DNA of 14,125 bases from an uncultured Prevotella sp. Lineage in GTDB: Bacteria > Bacteroidota > Bacteroidia > Bacteroidales > Bacteroidaceae. Below the pieces are notes generated by a model. The model saw only the letters and a program-made list of their open reading frames with translations, searched no databases and was not told where the DNA came from. The stretch lies in assembly GCA_900548195.1 (NCBI GenBank), contig URJQ01000085.1:1-14125 (forward strand), read 5' to 3'. This document shows, piece by piece, positions 7,094-13,890 of this stretch (position 1 is the stretch's first letter; each line of letters starts with the position of its first letter). The position numbers were made by a program, and so were the translations under genes.

Positions 7094-9223
7094 TTAGTAT
7101 CCGTAGTAGTTCTTGTACTTACCGCCGGAACGCTGGATTACAGTGTTAGGATAAGGGAGTATGTATCGAACTGCAGGGATTTCCTTGAGGCTGCTGAGGT
7201 CAGAAGGGAGCTGTTCGAACTGTCCGTTGTTGATGAGCCAGATGTTGCCACCATCGTCGCAGCGGATGTATCCGTAGAAAGAGTACTTACACTGATTCTT
7301 TGGAAGGCCTGTGTTCTGGTCGCCCCACTGATAGAAGTCAGCCACATACCACTGGTCAGCCTTGAATCCACCACGTTTGATAGCGCTGGTGATAGGCTTT
7401 GACATTGGCTTGTATGCGTTGTAGATACGCAGAGCCTGGAATGTGTGGTTAGGATATGTGGAGAAATATGTCTTGTCGGTGTTGATGACATTGCCGTAGA
7501 GCTGTGCCTTATACATGAGCATAGCGTATGCGTTTGGCTCTCCGTAATCGTATGTGTGATAGTAGATTTCCTCTGGGAGGTTGTCGATATATCCGTTGTC
7601 TGTCTCGTAACCGTCATGGATGTTGATGGCATCCTCATAGCCTGAACTTGACTGTGCATTTCTCACGCCAGCGGTGTAGTAGCGGAGGAAGCTATAGATG
7701 ATTTCCTCGCCATAGGTGTTGGTGCGCACGAGGTCACGCCAGCGGATGTTCTCACCGGCAAACTCCCACTTGCGCTCGTCGAGCACTGCCTTCTGGAAAG
7801 CTTCCTTGCTGGCAGCGGCCTGTGCGAGATAAGCGGCTTCTTCTGTGAGCACTGCAGGCTTTACTGTAGAGGCAGGGAAAGCGCGGTTGTGCACCTTAGC
7901 GAGGCATTCCTGTGCCTTTGCAGATGGCTTGCCATTGATTTCATTGTCTGCCTCGGCATACATGAGGAGGACGTCAGCATAGCGCATATAAGGATAGTTG
8001 ATGCCAGTAGAGCCGGTCTTGTCGGCTCCAAGTTCCGAGCCTGGGTTTGTCCAGAGCTTTGACCACTTGTTGTTGTGCACGGTATAGTCGTTGCGGATAT
8101 ATACGGAGTCGGTCAGAGCACCCTCGGAATTGGTGAAGTAAGAGTAGTACCAGAGTCCGTTGACCTGCTCACGACGCACGTCGCCGTTGCGGAAGAGGAA
8201 GCGGTAGAAGGCATTCAGGCGGGCTTTACCACCGGCAGCGCCCCACTCATGCACTGTCTTGCCTTCGTTTGCCTTATACTCAGGACCCTGGAGATAACCA
8301 GTGTTGCCTGTAGATTCCTTTGCAAATGGGAACTCGAAGATAGCGTCGCCATCGTTCACCACCTTGTAGTTACACTCATCTATGAAGGTCTGCATATAGT
8401 CAGGATTGAGAGAGTGCTTGCTCTTTGTGATGACAGAGTCGGCATAGTCGCGTGCTGTCTTGTAGTATTCCAGATAGTTGTCAGGGCGCTGCATAGTGCC
8501 GTAGCTCTTAGGATTGCTCTTGTCAGGACGGAGAGAATAGCCGCCTGCTGTGAGAGCGATACGTGAGATGAGGGCCTGTGCAAACTCCTTGGAGCAACGC
8601 TCCACGGTGACTGCATTGGCATACTGCATGTGGAGGCTTGCCTTCTTGAGGTCAGCTATGAGGGAATCCTGCACTGCAATGCGGTCGAAGACAGGGATGG
8701 TGTAGTTAGCACCGTCGTCATCAGCCTTGTTGAATCGGAAAGGTACGTCGCCAAACATCACCACGAGGTCATGGTAAGCCATAGCGCGGAGACATTTTGC
8801 CTCGCCGAGCCACTGCATGATGTTGGAGTTTTTCTCATCATAGATAGGAGAATGCTCCAGATTGTAGATAAACTTGTTTGCCTCTTCGATGAGAGAGTAA
8901 GCGGCAGTCCAGAAAGAGAGGATGTTTCCGCCGGTGTCATCACAGTCGAATCGTGCGTATGAAGTCTTGGAATGAGCATTTGATGAGAATATCTGCATTT
9001 CCACGTCGCTATTGAGGACGAAGGTATTCTGATAGGCATCACCGTAGAGATTGTTTACGATGGCCTTGGCATATACGCCATTGAGGGCGCGGCTGATCTC
9101 AGTCTCCTGGCTGAAGACGAAGTCCGGGGTGTAGGATGACGGTGCATCCACATCGAGGAAATCGTTGCAGGCTGTGAGCGAGAGGGCGGCAATGCCTGAG
9201 AGGATTATATTTTTGATTTTCAT
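7094..9223 (-). CDS. SusD/RagB-family glycan-binding lipoprotein
   Basis: This 709-residue outer-membrane lipoprotein forms the lid of a SusCD transporter: it captures oligosaccharides at the surface and closes over the SusC barrel. The signal peptide MKIKNIILSGIAALSLTA ends at Cys19 (lipobox LTAC), followed by NDFLDVDAPSS, the standard SusD opening. Further family marks are FSQETEISRALNGVYA (about 38-53), the helical TPR-like part with EANKFIYNLE and WLGEAKCLRAMAYHDLVVMFGDVP (about 140-160), YPYMRYADVLLMYAEADNE in the middle, the RKWEFAGENIRWRDLVR segment, and the end PYPNTVIQRSGGKYKNYYGY. It is longer than many SusD proteins, with extra sequence after RWRDLVR. It follows the SusC gene directly and starts from the ATG at 9223 after an A-rich leader. 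Family assignment is secure; the glycan is unknown. Confidence 0.96.
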   Translation of the reverse strand: MKIKNIILSGIAALSLTACNDFLDVDAPSSYTPDFVFSQETEISRALNGVYAKAIVNNLYGDAYQNTFVLNSDVEMQIFSSNAHSKTSYARFDCDDTGGNILSFWTAAYSLIEEANKFIYNLEHSPIYDEKNSNIMQWLGEAKCLRAMAYHDLVVMFGDVPFRFNKADDDGANYTIPVFDRIAVQDSLIADLKKASLHMQYANAVTVERCSKEFAQALISRIALTAGGYSLRPDKSNPKSYGTMQRPDNYLEYYKTARDYADSVITKSKHSLNPDYMQTFIDECNYKVVNDGDAIFEFPFAKESTGNTGYLQGPEYKANEGKTVHEWGAAGGKARLNAFYRFLFRNGDVRREQVNGLWYYSYFTNSEGALTDSVYIRNDYTVHNNKWSKLWTNPGSELGADKTGSTGINYPYMRYADVLLMYAEADNEINGKPSAKAQECLAKVHNRAFPASTVKPAVLTEEAAYLAQAAASKEAFQKAVLDERKWEFAGENIRWRDLVRTNTYGEEIIYSFLRYYTAGVRNAQSSSGYEDAINIHDGYETDNGYIDNLPEEIYYHTYDYGEPNAYAMLMYKAQLYGNVINTDKTYFSTYPNHTFQALRIYNAYKPMSKPITSAIKRGGFKADQWYVADFYQWGDQNTGLPKNQCKYSFYGYIRCDDGGNIWLINNGQFEQLPSDLSSLKEIPAVRYILPYPNTVIQRSGGKYKNYYGY

Positions 9224-9256
9224 TGTTTGTTTTCTTTTGTTAAAATTCTACTACTA

Positions 9257-9276
9257 TCCGCCGGTAACGCGGCGGA
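9257..9276. repeat. GTAACG-loop hairpin, copy 4 (33 nt before start)
   Basis: TCCGCCG pairs perfectly with CGGCGGA around loop GTAACG, then ACACAGGGGCGG. It lies 33 nt upstream of the susD-like ATG on the operon message. Confidence 0.85.
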
Positions 9277-9298
9277 CACAGGGGCGGATTGTTGGTTT

Positions 9299-9332
9299 AG
9301 TGAATAGTGAATAGTGAATAGTGAAAAATCGC
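9299..9332 (+). repeat. AGTGAAT heptad tract, copy 7
   Basis: Three AGTGAAT units and one AGTGAAA end in AATCGC, followed by GCTGACGCGGTTGCGATG. It lies between SusC and SusD. The partner arm present in modules A and B is missing here and other repeats fill the space. Confidence 0.88.
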
Positions 9333-9381
9333 GCTGACGCGGTTGCGATGCCTTGTTGTGGAATTATCGCAAGAGAGCGGA

Positions 9382-9422
9382 GGTAATCTCCTATTCCCTA
9401 TATTCTATTCCCTATTCCCTTA
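9382..9422. repeat. TATTCCC-type heptad tract
   Basis: This tract of 7-8 bp units (CTATTCCC and variants) shares the 16 bases TAATCTCCTATTCCCT with the arm at 3530-3566. It is a single arm with no inverted partner nearby. Confidence 0.75.
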
Positions 9423-9425
9423 TTC

Positions 9426-9529
9426 TTTGTTGTCTTGTTGTTTTGTTGATTGTATATATATATAATAAGGTGTAACAACCAAAACACCAAACAACTAAAC
9501 AACCAAACAACTAAACCACCAAACCACAA
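9426..9529. repeat. TG/AC-rich tracts around a TA run after susC
   Basis: A TTGTTG-rich stretch (9426-9449), a TATATATATATA run (9453-9464) and an A/C-only tandem tract of about 8-bp AACTAAAC/AACCAAAC units (9473-9529) follow each other. The first and last are roughly complementary, so the message just after the SusC stop codon (9533-9531) could form an imperfect stem. With 9224-9425 this accounts for the whole 307-base SusC-SusD gap; no gene or promoter is seen in it. Confidence 0.7.
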
Positions 9530-9530
9530 A

Positions 9531-12500
9531 TTAGAACGTGATATTAGTACCGAAAGTGAAGGTGCGGCTACGTGGGTAGCGGTTGTAGTCCATACCGCAG
9601 GTGAGACCTGTCTGCACATCGACCTCTGGGTCATAGCCGGAGTAACCGGTGATGATGAAGAGATTGGAAGCAGAGAGGTAGAAGCGTGCCTTCTCGATAC
9701 CTATCTTCTTGAGCACTGACTTAGGCAATGTGTAGCCTACAGTGATGTCAGAGCAGCGGAGGAACGAACCATCCTCGATGAAGTAAGAGTGAGTAAGATT
9801 CTTTGTCACGTCTGTAGGATTCCAGAGTGTGCGACCTGCATTTGCCTTCTTATAGATGTTTACGCAGTCATCCACGTAGTAGAGCTTATAGAGGATGTCG
9901 CCCTTGGTGCCAGTGAGGCTGCCGTCGAAGTCGTTGTACTGCCATCCGTTGTTGAACTTGCTGAGCACGTTGTAGAAAGTCTGCTTGTTGTCCTTTGAGC
10001 AAGAGAGAGCGTAAGCAGTAGCATTGTTGACGTCGAAATCGAGCATGAACGTGAAGTTGCATGAGAAGTCGAAGTTCTTGTACTGTCCTGACAATCCCAT
10101 ACCACCCTGAATCTTAGGGTTGGTGTTACCGATGACTGTGCGGTCGTTCTCTGTGATGCGTCCGTCGCCGTCGAGGTCCTTGAACTTGATTTTACCAGGC
10201 AATGTAGCCTTGCCGGAGTTGGAGTCGCCAGATACATCATTGATCACGGTCACATATCCGTCCTCACGAGGTCCGATGTTCTTGGAAGTGCCGTTGTCGG
10301 AAGCGGCAGAGCCCCAAGGCAATGCGATGAAGTTCTGTGTAGGGTCGAAATAGAATTCGTCCATGCCGTAGAGTCCGTCATATACGAAGCCGTAGATGAG
10401 ACCAAGCTCATCGCCCACTCTGAGGCAGTAGTCGTTGTAGTCAGACTTCCAGCGGGAGTTCTTGTCCCAGATGACATCATCGGTGCCGTTGAGCTTGTCG
10501 ATCTTCTTCTTGTTGAAACCGAAGTTGATATTTCCGGAGAGCACGTAGTCCTTGCCCTGGAGGATGTCGCCTGAGATGGCGAGCTCCAGACCCTTGTTGG
10601 TCACCTGACCGATGTTCTGCTGCTGCTTGTCGTAGCCGAGTGTCGGGTCGAGGTAGGAATTGTAGAGGAGGTCCTTGGTGGTGTTCCAGTACACTTCAGG
10701 AGTGATAGTCAGACGACCGCCGAGAATAGTGAAATCGACAGCGAGGTTGCGGGCGATAGTGGTCTCCCACTTGATGCCGTAGTTCTGCATCTTGGTGCCG
10801 CTGGCATTGGCATAGTACTGGTCACCATACTGATTCACCTCGCCGAAGCCAGGGCCGCCGGAAGAATTGATGGCATAGAGAGTACGCCAAAGGTCCATGT
10901 CGATATTGTTGTTACCGGTAAGACCGAAAGAAGCGCGGAGCTTCAACTGGTCGATCCACTTGATGTCCTTCATGAATTTCTCCTGAGAGACAACCCATGC
11001 ACCGGAGACAGCAGGGAAGTAGCCCCACTGATAGCCAGGAGCGAAACGTGTGCTGCCGTCAGCACGGAAAGTGACGCTGAAGAGGTATCTGTGGTCGAAG
11101 TTATAGTTTGCCTGACCGAAGAAAGACGCCATGCGGACAGCAGTGTCGAGACCGGAAGTAGCGCCCTGAGGAGAACTGGTGCCGAATCCCATGTTGTTCC
11201 AAGCATCTTCAGCAGTGAAGGAGCGAGGGAAGTAACGGTTCTCCATATATGTGCCCTCTTCCTGGCTGTGAGTGATTTCCTGACCGAGGAGGAAAGAGAG
11301 ATTATGCACATCTTTCAGCGTGAAAGCGTAGTTGGCAGTGTTGGTCCATGTATAGCTGAATTTCTGTGCCTTTTCGATGGAAGCCACAGGCTGGCTGTTG
11401 TTGCTCTTGCCAGTCTTGGTCAGCGCACCGTAGAAACGCTTCTTGTCAGTCCACTTCAGACCGATGGTACCTTCAGTGCGGAGAGTCAAGCCCTTGATAG
11501 GACGCCAGTCGAAGGAGAGACCAGTGGTATAGTTGTAGCTGTGCTTCTTGAGCTGATTGATAGCGATGTCGTTCTTAGGGTTGGTATAGTTGAAGAGCTC
11601 CTCCTCGTCCGGGTCAGCATAAGAAGGGTCGATATAACCAAACTCACGCAGACCATTGGTAGGACGGTATCTGAGCACGTCGATGATACCACCAGTACCC
11701 ACGTTGTCGCCACCAGCACCCTCGTCACGACGGAAAGTGAACTTAGGATTGATCTGGAAAGAGAGCTTGTCGCTCAGCTCCACCTTGGTCTTGATATTTA
11801 CCACAGTACGGCGAACGCCGGAACCAAGGATGATACCCTTGTCCTCACTGTTGGTGATAGAAGCATTGAACTTCACATCCTTCGAACCACCACCGATAGT
11901 AACATTGGCAGAGTAGTTGATAGGATTCTCGCCCATCACCTCATCCTGCCAGTCGTGGGAATTCAGAGTGCTGTACATATCGAGGTCGTAAGGGTTGCCG
12001 AAGTTGGCACGGAAGAACTTGGCATTGCTTGAGCGAGTACCGTTGCAGGCATGCCACTGATACTGATACTTCACAAAGTCGGAAGCATCCATGATGTCAA
12101 GCTTGCGGGCAAGACTGCTGACATTCATGTTGCCATTGAATGTAACGCTCACCTTACCGGCAGCGGCAGACTTGGTGGTAACCACCACAACACCGTTACC
12201 ACCCTTGGCACCATAGATAGCAGTGAGGGAAGCATCCTTCAGAATATCGATAGAAGCGATGTCTGAAGGCGGGATGTCATTGATGTTGGCCACCTGGAAA
12301 CCATCGACGATATAGAGAGGCTCGTTGGACTGAGTCACGGACGTACCGCCACGCACCTTGATGTTGACATCAGCACCAGGCTGACCATCTACAGTCGTAA
12401 CCTGCACACCAGACACCTTACCCTGCAGCGCAACAGCAGCAGAAGTGACAGGGACAGCGGCAAGCTTGGCACCGGACACCGAACCTACCGAACCGGTCAG

Positions 12501-12857
12501 GTCCTTACGAGCCTTGGAAGTATAGCCGATAACTACGAGCTCCTCAAGTCCGGCATTATCCTCCTCCATCACGATGGTGAGCTCTCTCTTGTTGCCCGGC
12601 TTGACTTTCTGGGTCACCATACCTACGTAGGTGATAGTCAGTTCGTGGTTTGTTGACGCCATCTTGATGGAGAAATTACCATCAAAGTCTGTGACAGCGG
12701 CATTCGTCGTACCCTTCTCCTGAATGGTAGCGCCGATAATCGCCTCACCCATAGCGTCCTTAACAACACCCTTCACAATCTGCGCCTGCACCGCTGCACA
12801 GAAGAAGAGCAGCATTGCCATGAGCGCATAGCGTAAGTTTCTTGTTTTTTCAGACAT
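9531..12857 (-). CDS. SusC/RagA-family TonB-dependent glycan transporter
   Basis: This 1108-residue outer-membrane barrel takes up oligosaccharides delivered by its SusD lid, powered by TonB/ExbBD. The signal peptide ends near residue 25 (AAVQA). Residues about 27-100 are the N-terminal carboxypeptidase-D-regulatory-like domain typical of SusC (VKGVVKDAMGEAIIGATI, TDFDGNFSI). ELVVIGYTSKARKDLTGSV (about 107-125) leads into the plug, which carries NIKVRGGTSVTQSNEPLYIV and DGFQV near 165-190 and DASLTAIYGAKGGNGVVVVT near 210-230. The remaining residues form the beta barrel, ending in an aromatic C-terminus (TFTFGTNITF). It is first in the operon, and its length is normal for the family. No FecR-type extra signalling domain is visible, so regulation through an anti-sigma partner is not indicated. 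The substrate cannot be read from the sequence. Confidence 0.97.
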   Translation of the reverse strand: MSEKTRNLRYALMAMLLFFCAAVQAQIVKGVVKDAMGEAIIGATIQEKGTTNAAVTDFDGNFSIKMASTNHELTITYVGMVTQKVKPGNKRELTIVMEEDNAGLEELVVIGYTSKARKDLTGSVGSVSGAKLAAVPVTSAAVALQGKVSGVQVTTVDGQPGADVNIKVRGGTSVTQSNEPLYIVDGFQVANINDIPPSDIASIDILKDASLTAIYGAKGGNGVVVVTTKSAAAGKVSVTFNGNMNVSSLARKLDIMDASDFVKYQYQWHACNGTRSSNAKFFRANFGNPYDLDMYSTLNSHDWQDEVMGENPINYSANVTIGGGSKDVKFNASITNSEDKGIILGSGVRRTVVNIKTKVELSDKLSFQINPKFTFRRDEGAGGDNVGTGGIIDVLRYRPTNGLREFGYIDPSYADPDEEELFNYTNPKNDIAINQLKKHSYNYTTGLSFDWRPIKGLTLRTEGTIGLKWTDKKRFYGALTKTGKSNNSQPVASIEKAQKFSYTWTNTANYAFTLKDVHNLSFLLGQEITHSQEEGTYMENRYFPRSFTAEDAWNNMGFGTSSPQGATSGLDTAVRMASFFGQANYNFDHRYLFSVTFRADGSTRFAPGYQWGYFPAVSGAWVVSQEKFMKDIKWIDQLKLRASFGLTGNNNIDMDLWRTLYAINSSGGPGFGEVNQYGDQYYANASGTKMQNYGIKWETTIARNLAVDFTILGGRLTITPEVYWNTTKDLLYNSYLDPTLGYDKQQQNIGQVTNKGLELAISGDILQGKDYVLSGNINFGFNKKKIDKLNGTDDVIWDKNSRWKSDYNDYCLRVGDELGLIYGFVYDGLYGMDEFYFDPTQNFIALPWGSAASDNGTSKNIGPREDGYVTVINDVSGDSNSGKATLPGKIKFKDLDGDGRITENDRTVIGNTNPKIQGGMGLSGQYKNFDFSCNFTFMLDFDVNNATAYALSCSKDNKQTFYNVLSKFNNGWQYNDFDGSLTGTKGDILYKLYYVDDCVNIYKKANAGRTLWNPTDVTKNLTHSYFIEDGSFLRCSDITVGYTLPKSVLKKIGIEKARFYLSASNLFIITGYSGYDPEVDVQTGLTCGMDYNRYPRSRTFTFGTNITF

Positions 12858-12965
12858 AGTTTTTAAATCTTGATTTGTTTGTTAGTTAATTATGTTATTA
12901 TTATTATTTTCCTTCTTGCTTTTCTTCTTTCTTCTTCCTTCCTTCTATTGCCAAAACCGATAACA

Positions 12966-12985
12966 TCCGCCGGTAACGCGGCGGA
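12966..12985. repeat. GTAACG-loop hairpin, copy 5 (SusC leader)
   Basis: TCCGCCG pairs with CGGCGGA around loop GTAACG, then ACACAGTGGCGG. It lies 108 nt upstream of the susC-like ATG, farther than in the other operon genes; a purine-rich leader segment (minus strand of 12901-12951) fills the distance. Confidence 0.82.
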
Positions 12986-13081
12986 CACAGTGGCGGACAC
13001 TGGAGAAACGCTTGTGGCGAACATTGGACGGACACTGGCAGACACCGGGACGGACACGCTGGCGGACATTGCCAGACAGTG
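12981..13081. repeat. Degenerate 11-bp tandem repeat (GCGGACACTGG)
   Basis: Seven or eight imperfect copies of GCGGACACTGG occur, with exact 11-base steps at 13017, 13028, 13039 and 13050. The first units continue the right arm and flank of the GTAACG hairpin at 12966-12985, as if that flank had been amplified. The period is not a multiple of three, so it is not protein coding. Confidence 0.75.
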
Positions 13082-13090
13082 AGCTTACAA

Positions 13091-13151
13091 GCACGCGCGT
13101 AACGCATACACGCGTATATATACAAGCACATGCGCACATACATATATACAT
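13091..13151. other. Alternating purine-pyrimidine tract (Z-DNA-prone)
   Basis: Sixty-one bases alternate purine and pyrimidine almost without break: runs of 11 (13091-13101), 23 (13102-13124) and 26 bases (13126-13151). GC alternation (CACGCGCG, ACACGCGT, ATGCGCAC) mixes with TA alternation. Such DNA can adopt a left-handed helix under negative supercoiling, as occurs upstream of a moving polymerase. Confidence 0.7.
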
Positions 13152-13281
13152 CGTCCGCCACCATCACCCCAAAAGGAACGGTGACAATAAGATCATGATG
13201 AGATTACTAATTTCCAAATGTTAGTTCAAAGCGTTAGTTCAAAGTAAGTAAGTTAGCAATTATATTTACATATAACCAGTA

Positions 13282-13357
13282 ATTGCATCTACCCCGCCCA
13301 AGGCTGTTTCCTACCCCATTGGCAAGGCGCCCTTCCTCAAGCGCAACAGGACGCAAT
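13282..13357 (-). ncRNA. Possible structured RNA at the start of the SusC leader
   Basis: This GC-rich patch lies in AT-rich surroundings just downstream of the candidate promoter. On the minus strand ATTGCGTC (13357-13350) can pair with GATGCAAT (13289-13282; one G-U), CTGTT (13349-13345) with AACAG (13308-13304), and GCGC (13344-13341) with GCGC (13330-13327), all nested. I recognise no known riboswitch in it. It could be a leader structure or chance; confidence is low. Confidence 0.3.
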
Positions 13358-13370
13358 AAGGAATTTTCTG

Positions 13371-13401
13371 CAAAGTTAATCTTTTTTTGTAATATATAAA
13401 A
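13371..13401 (-). promoter_or_regulatory. Candidate promoter of the SusC operon
   Basis: The minus-strand -7 box TAACTTTG (13378-13371) is the same word as in the promoter at 2793-2823. At 19 bp upstream the -33 position is TTTT instead of TTTG. It is the only good -7 box I found in the 12858-13700 region and would give a leader of about 500 nt. The surroundings are AT-rich, as expected. I found no TAnnTTTG box before SusD, the beta-helix gene or the small lipoprotein gene, which supports one operon. Confidence 0.5.
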
Positions 13402-13470
13402 GAAAATAACAGAAATATTTTCATTTTCCCCCATTTTTCCCCACTCGTCTGTGAAAAAACGTGGAAACGC

Positions 13471-13624
13471 AAAAGCATAGCTATTACCTCCCAATAACTA
13501 TGCTTTTACATTGCAATAACTATGCTTTTACCTCCTAATAACTATGCTTTTACATTGCAATAACTATGCTTTTACATTGCAATAACTATGCCTTTGTATT
13601 GCAATAACATTGCTTTTGCATGTT
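13471..13624. repeat. 22-bp tandem repeat array (6 copies) upstream of the operon promoter
   Basis: Six head-to-tail 22-bp units start at 13493, 13515, 13537, 13559, 13581 and 13603. The unit is AATAACTATGCTTTTA plus CATTGC; the second unit ends CCTCCT instead, and the last two have drifted. Each usual junction makes the palindrome ATTGCAAT. A reversed partial unit (13471-13485) faces the array across 7 bases, forming a 15-bp inverted repeat with one mismatch. The period of about two helical turns puts every unit on the same DNA face. There are no spacers, so it is not CRISPR. The array ends about 90 bp upstream of the candidate promoter. Confidence 0.88.
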
Positions 13625-13646
13625 TTCCCCCCGGCTTGGGATTTGG

Positions 13647-13753
13647 AAAAAATATCAATAGATAAAAATAAAGAAATATATTTTTCTCTGTTTTTTCCCT
13701 TTATTTTTATCTATTGATATTTTATCTGCTTGGTACTGTCTTCCAGACAGCTC
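13647..13753. repeat. Right copy of the bracketing element, with 25-bp perfect hairpin
   Basis: It is the inverted counterpart of 4-100. Inside it, 13649-13673 and 13699-13723 are perfect 25-base inverted repeats around a 25-base loop (AT-rich stem), so it can form a long hairpin or cruciform. Its right end carries TGCTTGGTACTG and the palindrome CTGTCTTCCAGACAG (13736-13750). Confidence 0.8.
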
Positions 13754-13773
13754 TTACTGTGCTCCGTCGCCAT

Positions 13774-13886
13774 GTTCAAAATCTATCACGGATAACGCGG
13801 ATGCGACGGATCTGTTCTTTTCACGGATTTTTTCTTTCGGATTTGTATGCGCCTGTCGGGCGCTGGGATTTTCCCGGATTATCACT
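13774..13886 (+). repeat. Half copy of the 3078-3333 palindromic element
   Basis: It starts GTTCAAAATCTATCAC and includes GATGCGACGGATCTGTTC, then TCACGGATTT and the central hairpin GCGCCTGTCGGGCGC (13849-13863; one loop base differs from the copy at 3157-3171). The second arm is absent. It confirms a dispersed family within one locus. Confidence 0.82.
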
Positions 13887-13890
13887 TGCT

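Noticed and set aside
11091..12032. 313-codon open frame on the plus strand
   Set aside because: It lies wholly antisense to the SusC-like gene, whose protein is unmistakable; the frame is a by-product of codon bias, with no promoter or recognisable domain.
12904..13224. Short frames on both strands over the 11-bp repeats and the alternating tract
   Set aside because: Cys/Pro-rich and Tyr/Met/Cys-rich peptides here simply reflect simple-sequence DNA.
13282..13357. Signal recognition particle RNA or cobalamin/TPP riboswitch
   Set aside because: A GGAAACAGCC stretch recalls the SRP RNA tip, but the conserved surrounding bases and stems do not match, and no riboswitch consensus is present.
13234..13494. 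86-codon open frame on the minus strand
   Set aside because: It runs through the candidate promoter and the GC-rich foldable segment, has low-complexity ends and resembles no protein family I know.
13471..13624. CRISPR array
   Set aside because: The 22-bp units are contiguous with no spacers, and no cas gene is present.
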